A stretch of 54,285 nucleotides of DNA from Psychrobacter pasteurii (GCF_900162815.1 NZ_FUGD01000075.1:1-54285), one strand, 5' to 3'; numbered from the stretch's first letter, positions 9,134 to 16,761 are shown. Notes: generated by a model from the letters alone, not told the origin. Made by a program: numbers and translations.

Positions 9134-10312
9134 ATGAAAGCTGAAATTATCGCTATCGGCACAGAGATTCTGCTCGGTCAAATTGTAAATACTAATGCTC
9201 AATATATGGCTGAAGAGTTAGCTGACCTTGGCGTGGATGTCTATTTTCAAGGGGTGGTTGGGGACAATCGTGCTCGAATTACAGAGGCTTTGCAAATAGC
9301 CAGTGAACGCTCAGATTTGGTAGTTTGCTGTGGCGGGCTTGGTCCAACAGAAGATGACTTAACCAAAGATGTTATCGCTGAGTTCACTCAATCAAAGCTG
9401 GTTATTGAAAAACAAGCTGAAGAAAAAATACTAGAGCTGTTTAAAGAGGGTAGCGATTCTCTAATTACCGCTAATAAAAGACAAGCCAATACCATTGAAG
9501 GCAGTCAGCTATTAAAAAATGAGGTGGGTCTAGCGGTTGGCTTCGTTCATAAATACCAAAATACTTATTATGCAGTGCTGCCAGGGCCCCCAAGAGAGAT
9601 GAAGGTGATGTTTGAACAAGAGTTCAAGCCTTTAATCGATAACATACTGGGTCAGCGAAAAAAACTTTATTCTAAATATTTGAAGTTTGGCAATATTGGT
9701 GAGTCTACAGTAGAGGACATGTTAAAAGAGCTTATTATTAAGCAAGATAATGTCTCGATTGCGCCCTATGCCGGCATTGGTGAGATTACCATTCGTTTGT
9801 CAGTCAAAGCAGATAGCTTTGAGCAAGCAGAAACTTATTTTGAACAAACTGCACAGCCTATACGTGAGCTTTTAGGTGATTATCTATATAGTGAAGAAAA
9901 TGAGTCATTAGAACAGGCTTTAAGTCAGCATAAGATAGCAGACTTTGGGGTGTATGAGATTAACACCAATGCCTACTTGAGCAATAGAATCTTAAGTACC
10001 GATGCCCCTCATGAGAATCTGCTAGTCAGTACAACTAAAGTTGAGAAACAGAGCATTACTGAAGCGTTGGCGACCAGTCAGATTGTAGAATTCATTGAGA
10101 GAAACAAACTAAAAAATGGCATTGGTCTTTTTCATTGCCAAATCTCTCAGGCTTCAGTGACCCCCTCAGGCCGACCAAAAAAGCGATTCTTTATTGCTTT
10201 ATGTGTGAATAACAAAGTGTCAGTTATTGAAAGAACCTTTATTGGCGATATGCAGGCAGTACAGATTCGAGTTGCTAAGACGGCCTTGTTCTTATTACTT
10301 AAGGCGCTATAA
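9134..10312 (+). CDS. cinA: CinA-family protein (competence/damage-inducible protein A)
   Basis: 392 residues. Residues 1-170 form a MoCF-type domain: AIGTEILLGQIVNTNA (about 7-22), GVVGDN and GGLGPTEDDLTKDV (about 73-86), then LPGPPREMK (about 150). This half corresponds to the ADP-ribose pyrophosphatase-like module of CinA. The C-terminal 150 residues should be the CinA/PncC nicotinamide-nucleotide deamidase domain, but its usual motifs (E..TGG) are weak, so deamidase activity is uncertain. ATG 9134 follows AAAAAGGACAT, a good ribosome binding site. Monocistronic. Confidence 0.85.
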   Translation: MKAEIIAIGTEILLGQIVNTNAQYMAEELADLGVDVYFQGVVGDNRARITEALQIASERSDLVVCCGGLGPTEDDLTKDVIAEFTQSKLVIEKQAEEKILELFKEGSDSLITANKRQANTIEGSQLLKNEVGLAVGFVHKYQNTYYAVLPGPPREMKVMFEQEFKPLIDNILGQRKKLYSKYLKFGNIGESTVEDMLKELIIKQDNVSIAPYAGIGEITIRLSVKADSFEQAETYFEQTAQPIRELLGDYLYSEENESLEQALSQHKIADFGVYEINTNAYLSNRILSTDAPHENLLVSTTKVEKQSITEALATSQIVEFIERNKLKNGIGLFHCQISQASVTPSGRPKKRFFIALCVNNKVSVIERTFIGDMQAVQIRVAKTALFLLLKAL

Positions 10313-10322
10313 GCGTTTAATT

Positions 10323-10346
10323 AGCCTAGTGTGATAGGGCTTTATT
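10323..10346 (+). terminator. possible cinA terminator
   Basis: AGCCTA, six-base loop, TAGGGCT with a one-base bulge, followed by a T-rich tract. The convergent glutaredoxin-like gene ends at 10377. Confidence 0.5.
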
Positions 10347-10376
10347 ATTACGTGGTTTGCGATGAGTAGGCTGGAG

Positions 10377-10733
10377 CTATTGGTTTTGAATATGACTTTC
10401 AATCAGTGACTTATTATAGCCATGGATTATTGAACCATTAAATTGTAGTAAGGGCACAGCTTGGCCACCTAGCGCTCTAAACTGCTCATATCCTGTAGCG
10501 GATCGCTCTATATCGTATTCACAGTAATTCACATTGTGTTTGGCTAGCAGCTGCTTGGTTTGCTTGCAGTAGCCACACCAGACCGCACTATAAAGCACAA
10601 CATCATTTTGCTCAGAGGCATTGCAAGCTCGGGCTTCAGGGACGGGTTGAACTCTGCTGGAGTTAATCAGATAAATACTCGCTATTAAAACGGTAGCGGT
10701 TAGCACTATAGTAAATAGTGTGATGGGTTTCAT
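10377..10733 (-). CDS. membrane-anchored or exported glutaredoxin-like protein
   Basis: 118 residues. An N-terminal hydrophobic helix (about 5-24) anchors or exports the protein. A thioredoxin-fold domain follows with Cys53-Gly-Tyr-Cys56 in AVWCGYCKQTK, and the cis-proline segment GGQAVPLLQFNG at about 90-101, typical of glutaredoxins. Cys37 and Cys72 are extra cysteines. Orientation of the domain across the inner membrane cannot be proved, but the anchor suggests the periplasm. Last host gene before the prophage. Confidence 0.82.
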   Translation of the reverse strand: MKPITLFTIVLTATVLIASIYLINSSRVQPVPEARACNASEQNDVVLYSAVWCGYCKQTKQLLAKHNVNYCEYDIERSATGYEQFRALGGQAVPLLQFNGSIIHGYNKSLIESHIQNQ

Positions 10734-10943
10734 GCGTCACCTGGTGTGCAAAATGTGTGCACATGAGTATAGTTAGAATAGGGATAGATGTCTAATTTGC
10801 TTCTGAAAACTTTGTTGGTCTATTTCTATATAACTCGCTTTAATACCAACAATAGTACCAACATAACATGACCTAATATTGCGGTTTAGAGTATCAGGTT
10901 AGATTTTCAAACATCAGCTCAGCTACTGGAACGCCCATAAAAA

Positions 10944-10974
10944 AAGGCTTGCCACAATTAATGTGACAAGCCTT
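10944..10974 (-). terminator. original ssrA terminator, displaced by the prophage
   Basis: Hairpin AAGGCTTG-C-CACA / TGTG-A-CAAGCCTT. On the minus strand it ends in a run of T (A-run 10939-10945 on plus), so it stops minus-strand transcription. It sits just beyond attL, where ssrA would have ended before integration, and is now 40.8 kb from that gene. Origin as the ssrA terminator is inferred from geometry. Confidence 0.75.
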
Positions 10975-10981
10975 TTAAGTG

Positions 10982-11011
10982 TTTGGTGGAGATGGCGGGA
11001 GTTGAACCCGC
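10982..11011. repeat. attL core (30-bp direct repeat with attR)
   Basis: Identical to 51764-51793 and equal to the T-arm/acceptor 3' end of tmRNA. Divergence begins at 11012. The int gene lies 123 bp to the right. Confidence 0.95.
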
Positions 11012-11023
11012 TACGAGCCTATA

Positions 11024-11130
11024 CAGTCTGACGCAATCCGACAAGAAGCCTTGAAACATAAGGCTTTTGATTTTTGGTTGTCAGATTGCATCGGACTGTT
11101 TGACGTGATAGCACGTCAAAAATCACGTCA
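11024..11130. promoter_or_regulatory. integrase arm region: inverted repeats and CACGTCA arm-type sites
   Basis: A 20-bp inverted repeat (11024-11043 with 11079-11098, 17 of 20 matching) encloses a small hairpin (AAGCCTT/AAGGCTT, 11046-11066). Next come three copies of a CACGTCA motif: 11101-11107 (minus orientation), 11112-11118 and 11124-11130. The 12-mer AAAATCACGTCA at 11119-11130 recurs at 51697-51708 beside attR. These fit integrase arm-type binding sites. Confidence 0.6.
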
Positions 11131-11134
11131 CAGA

Positions 11135-12277
11135 TTAATCCGTCCTAAGCTTACTCATCTCAATCTTATTTTTATCACCATGAATCCAGCGGCCGTATCT
11201 TTTCATAAGCATCTGAATACTGTGGCCTAGTTGGTTGGCAACAAACACTGGATTCACTCCGTCCATCAACAGCATAGTAGCATAGGTGTGCCTGGCATTA
11301 TATGCTGGGCGCTTTCTAATGCGACACGCTTCCATAGCTCTACTGATTCTTAGACGTGGCGGTTTTTCATTAAAAAATGGCTGGCTAGTCTCAGGGCATA
11401 TCATCACATAATCATTATCAAGCTTTAGTGCTTGTAGCGCTTCAAACGCTGCTTTGCTTCTGTCGTTAAGATACACTTCACGCACTGTATGAGTTTTAGT
11501 GACGCTTTTCTCAACACCGCGCACCCTCGTTTTATTGATGATAATAGACCCATTAAACCAGTCTATATCTGACCATCTCAGAGCAAGCAATTCACTGGGT
11601 CGGCACCCCGTCCAAAACGCCACCTCAAAATACCAATAATAAAAATGCTCATCACCATCAAGATTCTTATCAAGCCAGGTCAGTAGCGCATTCATCTCAT
11701 CTCTGTTGAATGGGTCCGGCAACCCCGTCTGCACTTTCTTGTTATTGATGTCAGACATAGGGTTGTAGCTTTGGTCAATCAACTTCATTTCAACGGCTTT
11801 ATCAAAAACCCCGCGAAGTGGTACCAAGCAATTATTTAAGGTCTTATCAGTTTTAAAACCCCTGTCGGCAATAGCATCTTTAATCTGGTCACTGGTGATT
11901 TCATCAATACGAGACAAGGCAAAGTAGGGCATCCAGTGCTTATTAAGAGCTGATAAGTAATCTTTCTTAGAGTCAGTATTGGCTTCGCAGTGCTTAAGAT
12001 ACTTTTGTGCGACTTCTTGAAAAAGAACGCCGCTAGTAACTATCGATTCAGCTTGATAACCCTTGGCGGCATTGATGTCGGCATCGGTTAAGATGCCCCA
12101 TTCGGCTTTTGTTGCTAATTCAGCTCTAATTTTAGAGGCTGCAGCGATACCTTCCGCAGTCGGCGGGTGTGGGAGCGTGATGTTGTACCGCTGTTTGCGT
12201 CGCTCAAAGTAGATTTGGACACTGCCGGTGCGGATTCGCACTCCTGTTGGCAGTTTCTTGCTTGTTGATTTAGCCAT
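11135..12277 (-). CDS. tyrosine-type site-specific integrase
   Basis: Catalyses recombination between phage and ssrA attachment sites. Of 380 residues, 1-70 form an arm-DNA-binding domain of the DUF3596 type (LPTGVRIRTGSVQIYF). A SAM-like core-binding domain lies at about 85-175 and the catalytic domain at 185-375. Seen catalytic residues: Arg226 in TGCRPSELLALRW, Arg329 in YNARHTYAT, His352 in LGHS and nucleophile Tyr361. The first box II histidine position is Tyr326, a substitution I recall seeing in related phage integrases. The gene lies beside attL and overlaps the excisionase gene by 163 nt. Confidence 0.96.
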   Translation of the reverse strand: MAKSTSKKLPTGVRIRTGSVQIYFERRKQRYNITLPHPPTAEGIAAASKIRAELATKAEWGILTDADINAAKGYQAESIVTSGVLFQEVAQKYLKHCEANTDSKKDYLSALNKHWMPYFALSRIDEITSDQIKDAIADRGFKTDKTLNNCLVPLRGVFDKAVEMKLIDQSYNPMSDINNKKVQTGLPDPFNRDEMNALLTWLDKNLDGDEHFYYWYFEVAFWTGCRPSELLALRWSDIDWFNGSIIINKTRVRGVEKSVTKTHTVREVYLNDRSKAAFEALQALKLDNDYVMICPETSQPFFNEKPPRLRISRAMEACRIRKRPAYNARHTYATMLLMDGVNPVFVANQLGHSIQMLMKRYGRWIHGDKNKIEMSKLRTD

Positions 12278-12456
12278 TTGTTAAATCCAGTTACTGAGTA
12301 ATAGATTCGATTGTCAACTTTAACCCAGACTTCACCTTGCTTCCAACTATCTTTTCGTAAATCATAAAACCGACTTCTGGGTATGCCGGTCAGCTCTTCG
12401 AACTTTGGGGCGCTCACCCAGTCAATCTCGACTACAGCGACATTATCATCTGACAT
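12115..12456 (-). CDS. excisionase-like DNA-binding protein
   Basis: 113 residues. The first 66 (WVSAPKFEELTGIPRSRFYDLRK ... RIYYSVTGFNKWL) form a MerR/Xis-like winged helix: a helix-turn-helix choosing the site, then a short strand pair with aromatic residues. Such proteins bend DNA to direct integrase toward excision. The remaining 47 residues (CESAPAVSKSTLSDANSG and onward) lie wholly inside the start of int in another frame, an unusually long overlap of 163 nt. Last-but-one gene of the leftward early operon. Confidence 0.75.
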   Translation of the reverse strand: MSDDNVAVVEIDWVSAPKFEELTGIPRSRFYDLRKDSWKQGEVWVKVDNRIYYSVTGFNKWLNQQARNCQQECESAPAVSKSTLSDANSGTTSRSHTRRLRKVSLQPLKLELN

Positions 12457-12796
12457 CTTTAGATCCTCCGTTTATTTCATCAATTGAATAAACCCACGGT
12501 GCCATGTTGTCTTCATAGTGTTCGTTAACAAATTCTTTGGCGCTATCAATACAAGTAAATCCACCGCAATGATCAGTGTGGTTATCTGCTAAGCGGGTTT
12601 TTTTAACTAAATACTTGCCATTAACGTCATCCAATATCACATATAAGTGAGTAGGGCCTTTGGCAACAATGCGAGTATCGTCAAAGGGGTTTGCATTCTG
12701 ATAATGCCATTGTAGAGGCTTGACTGGCAGTTCATCTCGCTGGCGTCTACTGAGCACACCAGCTGTTTGAATCATCGACTCTCTAACTAAATTCAT
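12446..12796 (-). CDS. hypothetical phage protein (leftward operon)
   Basis: 116 residues, no family recognised. It has a tyrosine- and aspartate-rich middle (THLYVILDDVNGKYLVKK) suggestive of a small beta fold, and two cysteine/histidine-containing turns (DNHTDHCGGFTC). It overlaps the xis gene by 11 nt and the upstream gene by 4 nt, so it is translationally coupled in the leftward early operon. No signal peptide or membrane segment. Confidence 0.7.
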   Translation of the reverse strand: MNLVRESMIQTAGVLSRRQRDELPVKPLQWHYQNANPFDDTRIVAKGPTHLYVILDDVNGKYLVKKTRLADNHTDHCGGFTCIDSAKEFVNEHYEDNMAPWVYSIDEINGGSKDVR

Positions 12797-13155
12797 GCTA
12801 ATACTCCAAACATATCTAATTGATCATCTGCTTTTGCAGGTTTAGCGCTTCGCTTAGCTGGCACTAAATCCCTGCAAAAATGCTCTCTGCAATACTCAAA
12901 CACATCAGCAATCGTTGTACTGCTATCCATGATTTCAGCTATTTGATTACTACCCAATTTAATAGTACTTTTTAAACACTTGCCATTTTTGTAGATAGTC
13001 ATAAATGAAAACCGACTACCCAAAAACACCATTATTTTTTCTTGCATTAAATGCTTGTCGTCTTCATGAGTAAACCAAACAGCCTTTTCCCATTGTTGGC
13101 CAATATTAGAGTAGCGGCTTTTTTCTGATTCGCATTTGTATTTATTCACTTGCAC
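12793..13155 (-). CDS. hypothetical phage protein (leftward operon)
   Basis: 120 residues, no family recognised. Soluble, with a central strand-rich part (KIMVFLGSRFSFMTIYKNGKC) and a C-terminal end LDMFGVLA that resembles the short beta-clamp-binding motif QL[DS]MF; the preceding residues are DDQLDMF. A clamp interaction is therefore possible but only inferred from this pentapeptide. Coupled by a 4-nt overlap to the next gene. Confidence 0.68.
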   Translation of the reverse strand: MQVNKYKCESEKSRYSNIGQQWEKAVWFTHEDDKHLMQEKIMVFLGSRFSFMTIYKNGKCLKSTIKLGSNQIAEIMDSSTTIADVFEYCREHFCRDLVPAKRSAKPAKADDQLDMFGVLA

Positions 13156-13157
13156 AT

Positions 13158-13388
13158 CTATCCTTTTTTCACAAAACTAAATCCTACACACATCGCAAAC
13201 GCCTCATCTGTGTATTTGCTAATGCCAAGTTCATACAGAGCCAGTTTCGCTTTTCCGTAAGGGCCGCCTAATACATATAATCCCTTTTCATCTGCATGCA
13301 CTTCGACTTTTTGCCCAACTTCAAAATCACTAAACATTGCGGCCTCACATTCGATTAAGTCGCCTGCTTTTATTTTGTTGCTCATCAC
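13158..13388 (-). CDS. small hypothetical protein with KAGDL start
   Basis: 76 residues, unrecognised. The N-terminal IKAGDLIECEAAMFSDFEVGQKVEV pattern suggests a small beta-barrel. The neighbouring gene product begins FKAGDLVFE, so the two may share a fold. It overlaps the upstream gene by 4 nt. Confidence 0.65.
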   Translation of the reverse strand: MMSNKIKAGDLIECEAAMFSDFEVGQKVEVHADEKGLYVLGGPYGKAKLALYELGISKYTDEAFAMCVGFSFVKKG

Positions 13389-13852
13389 TCAATCTCCGTT
13401 ATCTCATTTCCGTCCATGTCCACTGGCACAGCAAATTCAGCTAGGATACCTCCGGGGGTATTAAAGTAGTCACCATCTACACCAGTAACTATACGCAGCT
13501 TAGGGGGATTGACGCTCCTAGCTCTATCATCACTTATATGACTTACTAGACAAAGTACATACTTCTGCTTTTCTAGCAGCTTCTTAGTTAATTCGCTGCC
13601 TCTTACTGGCAATTCAGGTACTGCATCTTCGCCATAAAGCATAACTAAAGCTTGACGGTTTTTAGAAGTGGCGTGGAATAGGCTAGGTGTTCCGGGTTCA
13701 TGCATAAATATATAACCTTCATCGGTGTAAGAGTCGTCTGCACTCATTACAGGATAGTGGTCATCACTACTTGGAATTAGTTCAACTAGTCTAATTTTTT
13801 TGTTTGGGACTATTTCAAATACTAAATCACCTGCTTTGAATTCATTTTTCAT
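13385..13852 (-). CDS. hypothetical phage protein with KAGDL start
   Basis: 155 residues, unrecognised. It starts FKAGDLVFEIVPNKKIRLVELI, like the following gene. The rest is soluble and mixed alpha/beta (PVRGSELTKKLLEKQKYVLCLVSHISDD). No catalytic motif seen. One base separates it from the upstream gene; part of the leftward early operon. Confidence 0.68.
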   Translation of the reverse strand: MKNEFKAGDLVFEIVPNKKIRLVELIPSSDDHYPVMSADDSYTDEGYIFMHEPGTPSLFHATSKNRQALVMLYGEDAVPELPVRGSELTKKLLEKQKYVLCLVSHISDDRARSVNPPKLRIVTGVDGDYFNTPGGILAEFAVPVDMDGNEITEIE

Positions 13853-13853
13853 A

Positions 13854-14180
13854 TCAACCCTCCTTAAACAAAGCCAAGCTGCTGTTAACAGCTCGGCTGG
13901 CTCGACTGACTAGCTCCTTTAGACGCTCTTCGTTGTCAGCCATACTTGCGAGCTCTTGCTCAAGTTCGCAAACCCTAAATTCCAAATCACTTATTTCGCT
14001 GTGTAATTCGGAATTTTTATCTTCCAGCTTATCCAACTGGCCAGACTCTTCAGGATTTAAGTTTCGCTCTAAGCGGCAGGCAAGGGCATATGCTAGCGAA
14101 TCATACTCTTCGTCCAATGCGAGTGCTATCAATTCGAATTCAGATGCATTAGCAAATCGGCGGTTGGTTAACAAGTCCAT
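13854..14180 (-). CDS. small coiled-coil phage protein
   Basis: 108 residues, unrecognised. Residues about 38-90 form a strong heptad pattern (DKLEDKNSELHSEISDLEF, then ELEQELASM), predicting a coiled coil and dimerisation. It starts with TTG- or ATG-proximal coupling to the gene that ends at 14181. Confidence 0.68.
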   Translation of the reverse strand: MDLLTNRRFANASEFELIALALDEEYDSLAYALACRLERNLNPEESGQLDKLEDKNSELHSEISDLEFRVCELEQELASMADNEERLKELVSRASRAVNSSLALFKEG

Positions 14181-15002
14181 TTATGCCTCCTTAGTTTTAG
14201 GGTAGTCATTTACCTTGGCGAGCTTTTTATGCACTTCAGATTCGAGCACCCAACCAGCTTTTCTTCCGCGCTCATAGTTAACAGATACCACATCATTTAC
14301 TATGTTTGATTTTTTGAGAGCCAGTGCAACCATTCTTAATATAACAACTCTTGAATGCCTAGCCGTGTATTCATCAACTCTCACAAATTGGCCTGCTAAT
14401 ATTCTTTGCGCAATCTCTGCAATCGTTTGGTGATAGATCTGCTGGCTAGATAAGTCATTGATTGGCTCTAGGCGTTTGCGAACAGCCTCAGCATTTTTTT
14501 TAGTCAAAAGCCTTTCATTTAGCGCGCTTTCATCAATCCAACCAAGGTTTCGTTTGGTTTCAGTTCTTAGAGTAACGATCTCAAAGCCTTTTGATCTTAA
14601 ATCTGCAGCTATTCGCGATAGGATGCAACTCATCGTTGATATGGCATAAACGCCTTTATAGTCAGTTGCTTTAACTAATTCCCCATTAAAAAACCTACTT
14701 TTAACCTGGCTAATCAAGTTAGTGTAATGCTCGTCTGAAAAATCAATCTCACGAGCCTTGTTCTTTGGCAGATTGCCAGCCTCCTTAACGATTGCCTCAT
14801 GCGCCTTACGTGCACGCTGTTTGTTTTTAATTTGTCTCTTTTGAATTTCCTTGGTGTTTACATTATTAAAATAAGAATCACCTTTCACTAAATTATCAGG
14901 GAGCGATTCGACTCTCCCATTCTCTTTTAACCACTCTTCGACAACCTCAATTGGCGTTCCTTGACTGGCTTTAACAGCTGATAAATTTGTTTGTATTAGC
15001 AT
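14181..15002 (-). CDS. putative DNA-binding protein with two repeated winged-helix-like domains
   Basis: 273 residues, no named family recognised. Two segments of about 75 residues can be aligned: about 94-167 (YTNLISQVKSRFFNGELVKA ... RNLGWIDESALNERL) and about 190-263 (YHQTIAEIAQRILAGQFVRV ... RKAGWVLESEVHKKL). Each shows Y-x(n)-G-x-x-V, a serine/alanine-rich helix, a recognition-type helix, and a final GW turn. The layout resembles a winged helix-turn-helix, so DNA binding is likely but inferred. A basic linker (KRQIKNKQRARKAHEAIVK) precedes the first copy. Second gene of the leftward early operon. Confidence 0.7.
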   Translation of the reverse strand: MLIQTNLSAVKASQGTPIEVVEEWLKENGRVESLPDNLVKGDSYFNNVNTKEIQKRQIKNKQRARKAHEAIVKEAGNLPKNKAREIDFSDEHYTNLISQVKSRFFNGELVKATDYKGVYAISTMSCILSRIAADLRSKGFEIVTLRTETKRNLGWIDESALNERLLTKKNAEAVRKRLEPINDLSSQQIYHQTIAEIAQRILAGQFVRVDEYTARHSRVVILRMVALALKKSNIVNDVVSVNYERGRKAGWVLESEVHKKLAKVNDYPKTKEA

Positions 15003-15043
15003 TGTTTGAACACCTCTTTAACGAATATTTTGACCTGATTTTC

Positions 15044-15523
15044 TTAATTTCGATTGTTTGCTAAAAACCTATTAGCATGCTCGTTTGATTGTTTAAACTC
15101 GAGTTGACGCTCATAGTTATCGACAGGATGGGTAGCTGTCGTTGCGATATCTTTGTCTAGTTGAGTAAAGACATAATCTGTGCAGCCTGTTGTATTACTC
15201 ACAACTATGAACAAGCCGGCAAGTAGTGTGGTAAAACCTATGCCTCGCAATGCATTGAGTGCATATTCAGAAGCTGACACTTTAACCCCATCATCAATAA
15301 ACTGATCATCAGTATCACCAGCGAATAGCTTGACTGGCGAGTAACCCCAGTCGCGTAGCCAGCTTGTATTTATAGGACGCACCACTTCATCTGTTGCTAC
15401 ATCGCAGATATCGACACGCCCGCCAGCATAGATTTTCAAAGTTTCATTGGCACCAAAGCGGTAAATGGCCGGTTGGTGACGCCCACCTTTTTGGATGAGT
15501 TGTAGTAATTGTGGCTTTTTCAT
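15044..15523 (-). CDS. first gene of the leftward operon, single-membrane-segment protein
   Basis: 159 residues, unrecognised. The cytoplasmic-looking N-terminal half (KKPQLLQLIQKGGRHQPAIYRFG ... GRVDICDV) is followed by one hydrophobic helix at about 95-112 (IGFTTLLAGLFIVVSNTTG) and a polar C-terminal tail. It occupies the position of lambda N, directly after the OL/PL-like region, but has no arginine-rich RNA-binding segment, so I do not call it an antiterminator. The ribosome binding site GAGGG lies upstream of ATG 15523. Confidence 0.68.
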   Translation of the reverse strand: MKKPQLLQLIQKGGRHQPAIYRFGANETLKIYAGGRVDICDVATDEVVRPINTSWLRDWGYSPVKLFAGDTDDQFIDDGVKVSASEYALNALRGIGFTTLLAGLFIVVSNTTGCTDYVFTQLDKDIATTATHPVDNYERQLEFKQSNEHANRFLANNRN

Positions 15524-15562
15524 ATAACCCTCGCTTATTTGCTGCGTTGTTGTGATGCATTA

Positions 15563-15623
15563 ATAATAGTTTAAACTATAATCATAAGTCAATAGCTTTA
15601 ACAATAAAAATAGTTTAAACTTT
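15563..15623 (-). promoter_or_regulatory. OL/PL-like control region: three repressor operators and leftward promoter
   Basis: Three 14-bp palindromic sites: 15566-15579 (perfect ATAGTTTAAACTAT), 15592-15605 (11 of 14 matching) and 15610-15623 (13 of 14). The minus-strand promoter has -35 TTGACT (15587-15592) and -10 TATTAT (15563-15568) with an 18-bp spacer. The perfect operator lies between the two elements, so bound repressor would block it. The same motif recurs at the repressor/cro junction. Confidence 0.82.
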
Positions 15624-15658
15624 AACTAAGGGTTTTAGCCACAATTAACAAACAAAAA

Positions 15659-15677
15659 AACCGCCACTCGGGCGGTT
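15659..15677 (-). terminator. terminator insulating OL from the accessory cassette
   Basis: Hairpin AACCGCC / GGCGGTT with a run of T on the minus strand (seven A at 15654-15660 on plus). It stops minus-strand transcripts coming from the 16309-18190 genes before they enter the leftward operon. Confidence 0.85.
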
Positions 15678-15762
15678 AATTTTCTTGAAATAGTGATAGA
15701 TAACAGATGAACTTAATGCTATGGTTTGAGACTACTTTACTTCATTATTAAGATGGTGGTTT

Positions 15763-15939
15763 ATGAAAACTTGGTCAGCACTGCTTATCTCTATGCTTAT
15801 GATGGCGCCAGTAATGGAAGCGAATGCTCGTAACCAACCGTGCTCTAAAAGCATGGGCGGAGTCTCGCACTGTAAGGACGGCAAGTTTGTCTGTAAAAAT
15901 GGCAAAATCAGTAAGTCTAAGCAAGTGTGTAAGATGTAA
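15763..15939 (+). CDS. small secreted cysteine-rich YdcA-like protein
   Basis: 58 residues, too short for usual length cut-offs. The signal peptide (MKTWSALLISMLMMAPVMEANA, about 1-22) is followed by a 36-residue mature part with four cysteines (27, 37, 44, 56): the pattern PCS...GGVSHC..GKFVC.NGKIS.SK..C. From memory this matches E. coli YdcA (PCSGSKGGISHC...FVCNDGSISASK), a small protein of unknown function. Two disulphides are expected in the periplasm. ATG 15763 follows AGATGGTGG. It is read opposite to the neighbouring cassette and has its own terminator, so it looks like an independently expressed lysogen gene. Confidence 0.82.
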   Translation: MKTWSALLISMLMMAPVMEANARNQPCSKSMGGVSHCKDGKFVCKNGKISKSKQVCKM

Positions 15940-16067
15940 GGCAGTAGTTTAAGAATATAGTCATAGGCAACTAAATGAGATGCGAGGCAACCGATCTCAA
16001 GTACTACTATATCAGGCTTAGTAAGGTTAACGCTGTAGCTCTTTAATTTATCTACGACTATATGTTG

Positions 16068-16104
16068 ATACCTATCAGCTCGTTTGTTGATAGGTATTTT
16101 TTTT
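16068..16104 (+). terminator. terminator of the YdcA-like gene
   Basis: Perfect 10-bp stem ATACCTATCA / TGATAGGTAT with a 10-nt loop and eight T. It lies 128 bp after the stop codon. The stretch 15940-16067 and the stretch 16105-16308 show no supported gene. Confidence 0.88.
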
Positions 16105-16308
16105 GGGTAGTAAAAACCTGTCTTTGCTAAGCGGGGCGGGGCTAACTCCGCTAATTGAGACTCGAGTGGATTTTTTAATTGTTAAATGAGCAGATGAGGC
16201 ATTGCGGATAGGTGGTTAGATTATTCTATAATGATGCTGTTTTCAGAACAGAATATTTAGAAGTAATTGAGTCCAAGAGGTAGTTGTTTCTATATTTAAA
16301 TAGAATTA

Positions 16309-16761
16309 TTAAATCAGCTTATAAAGTTTTGCAATTATTTCGCTTGAGCGAATATACATAATGGAGATAATCTCATCTCTGTCTACCATCATGTTTTGAG
16401 AGTTTAATTGAATATTTGAAGGGGACTCAATTGGAGTCTTTAGCTCAATAAACTCAAATAAGTTACTACAATCTGCTTTCAAAGCTGTAAAGTCTACGCC
16501 GCTTAAAGCTATAAACGGAAACGGTGCGCATTTAATAAATTTATCCACTGTCTGGGTTAGAATTAATTTATTAAATTGATACTCTCCATTAGAGGGGGTA
16601 TATGGCACTGTATGACAAGAATTAACAACGAGTTCATTTAAGTTATCCAGTCTATTTACAATTTCATCAATACATCTGTGTTGCTTGCTTTTTGCATTCT
16701 GATGATGGAAAAATGCTATAGCAAATAGTAAAGGTATTAGAGTATTAAGAAATGCAAACAT
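16309..16761 (-). CDS. membrane-anchored protein, third gene of the rexAB-position cassette
   Basis: 150 residues, unrecognised. One hydrophobic helix at the N-terminus (about 1-18, FAFLNTLIPLLFAIAFF) followed by a soluble part with five cysteines and an alpha-helical look. The positive residues after the helix (HHQNAKSKQHR) suggest the soluble part stays in the cytoplasm. The gene lies 33 bp after the STAS-like gene on the same strand, so it is probably the third cistron of the cassette. In lambda the equivalent place holds the membrane protein RexB; similarity in sequence is not claimed. Confidence 0.7.
   Translation of the reverse strand: MFAFLNTLIPLLFAIAFFHHQNAKSKQHRCIDEIVNRLDNLNELVVNSCHTVPYTPSNGEYQFNKLILTQTVDKFIKCAPFPFIALSGVDFTALKADCSNLFEFIELKTPIESPSNIQLNSQNMMVDRDEIISIMYIRSSEIIAKLYKLI

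Noticed and set aside
10982-11011. tRNA fragment at attL
   Set aside because: The T-arm and acceptor-like sequence is not a tRNA; the identical sequence at 51764 belongs to tmRNA.
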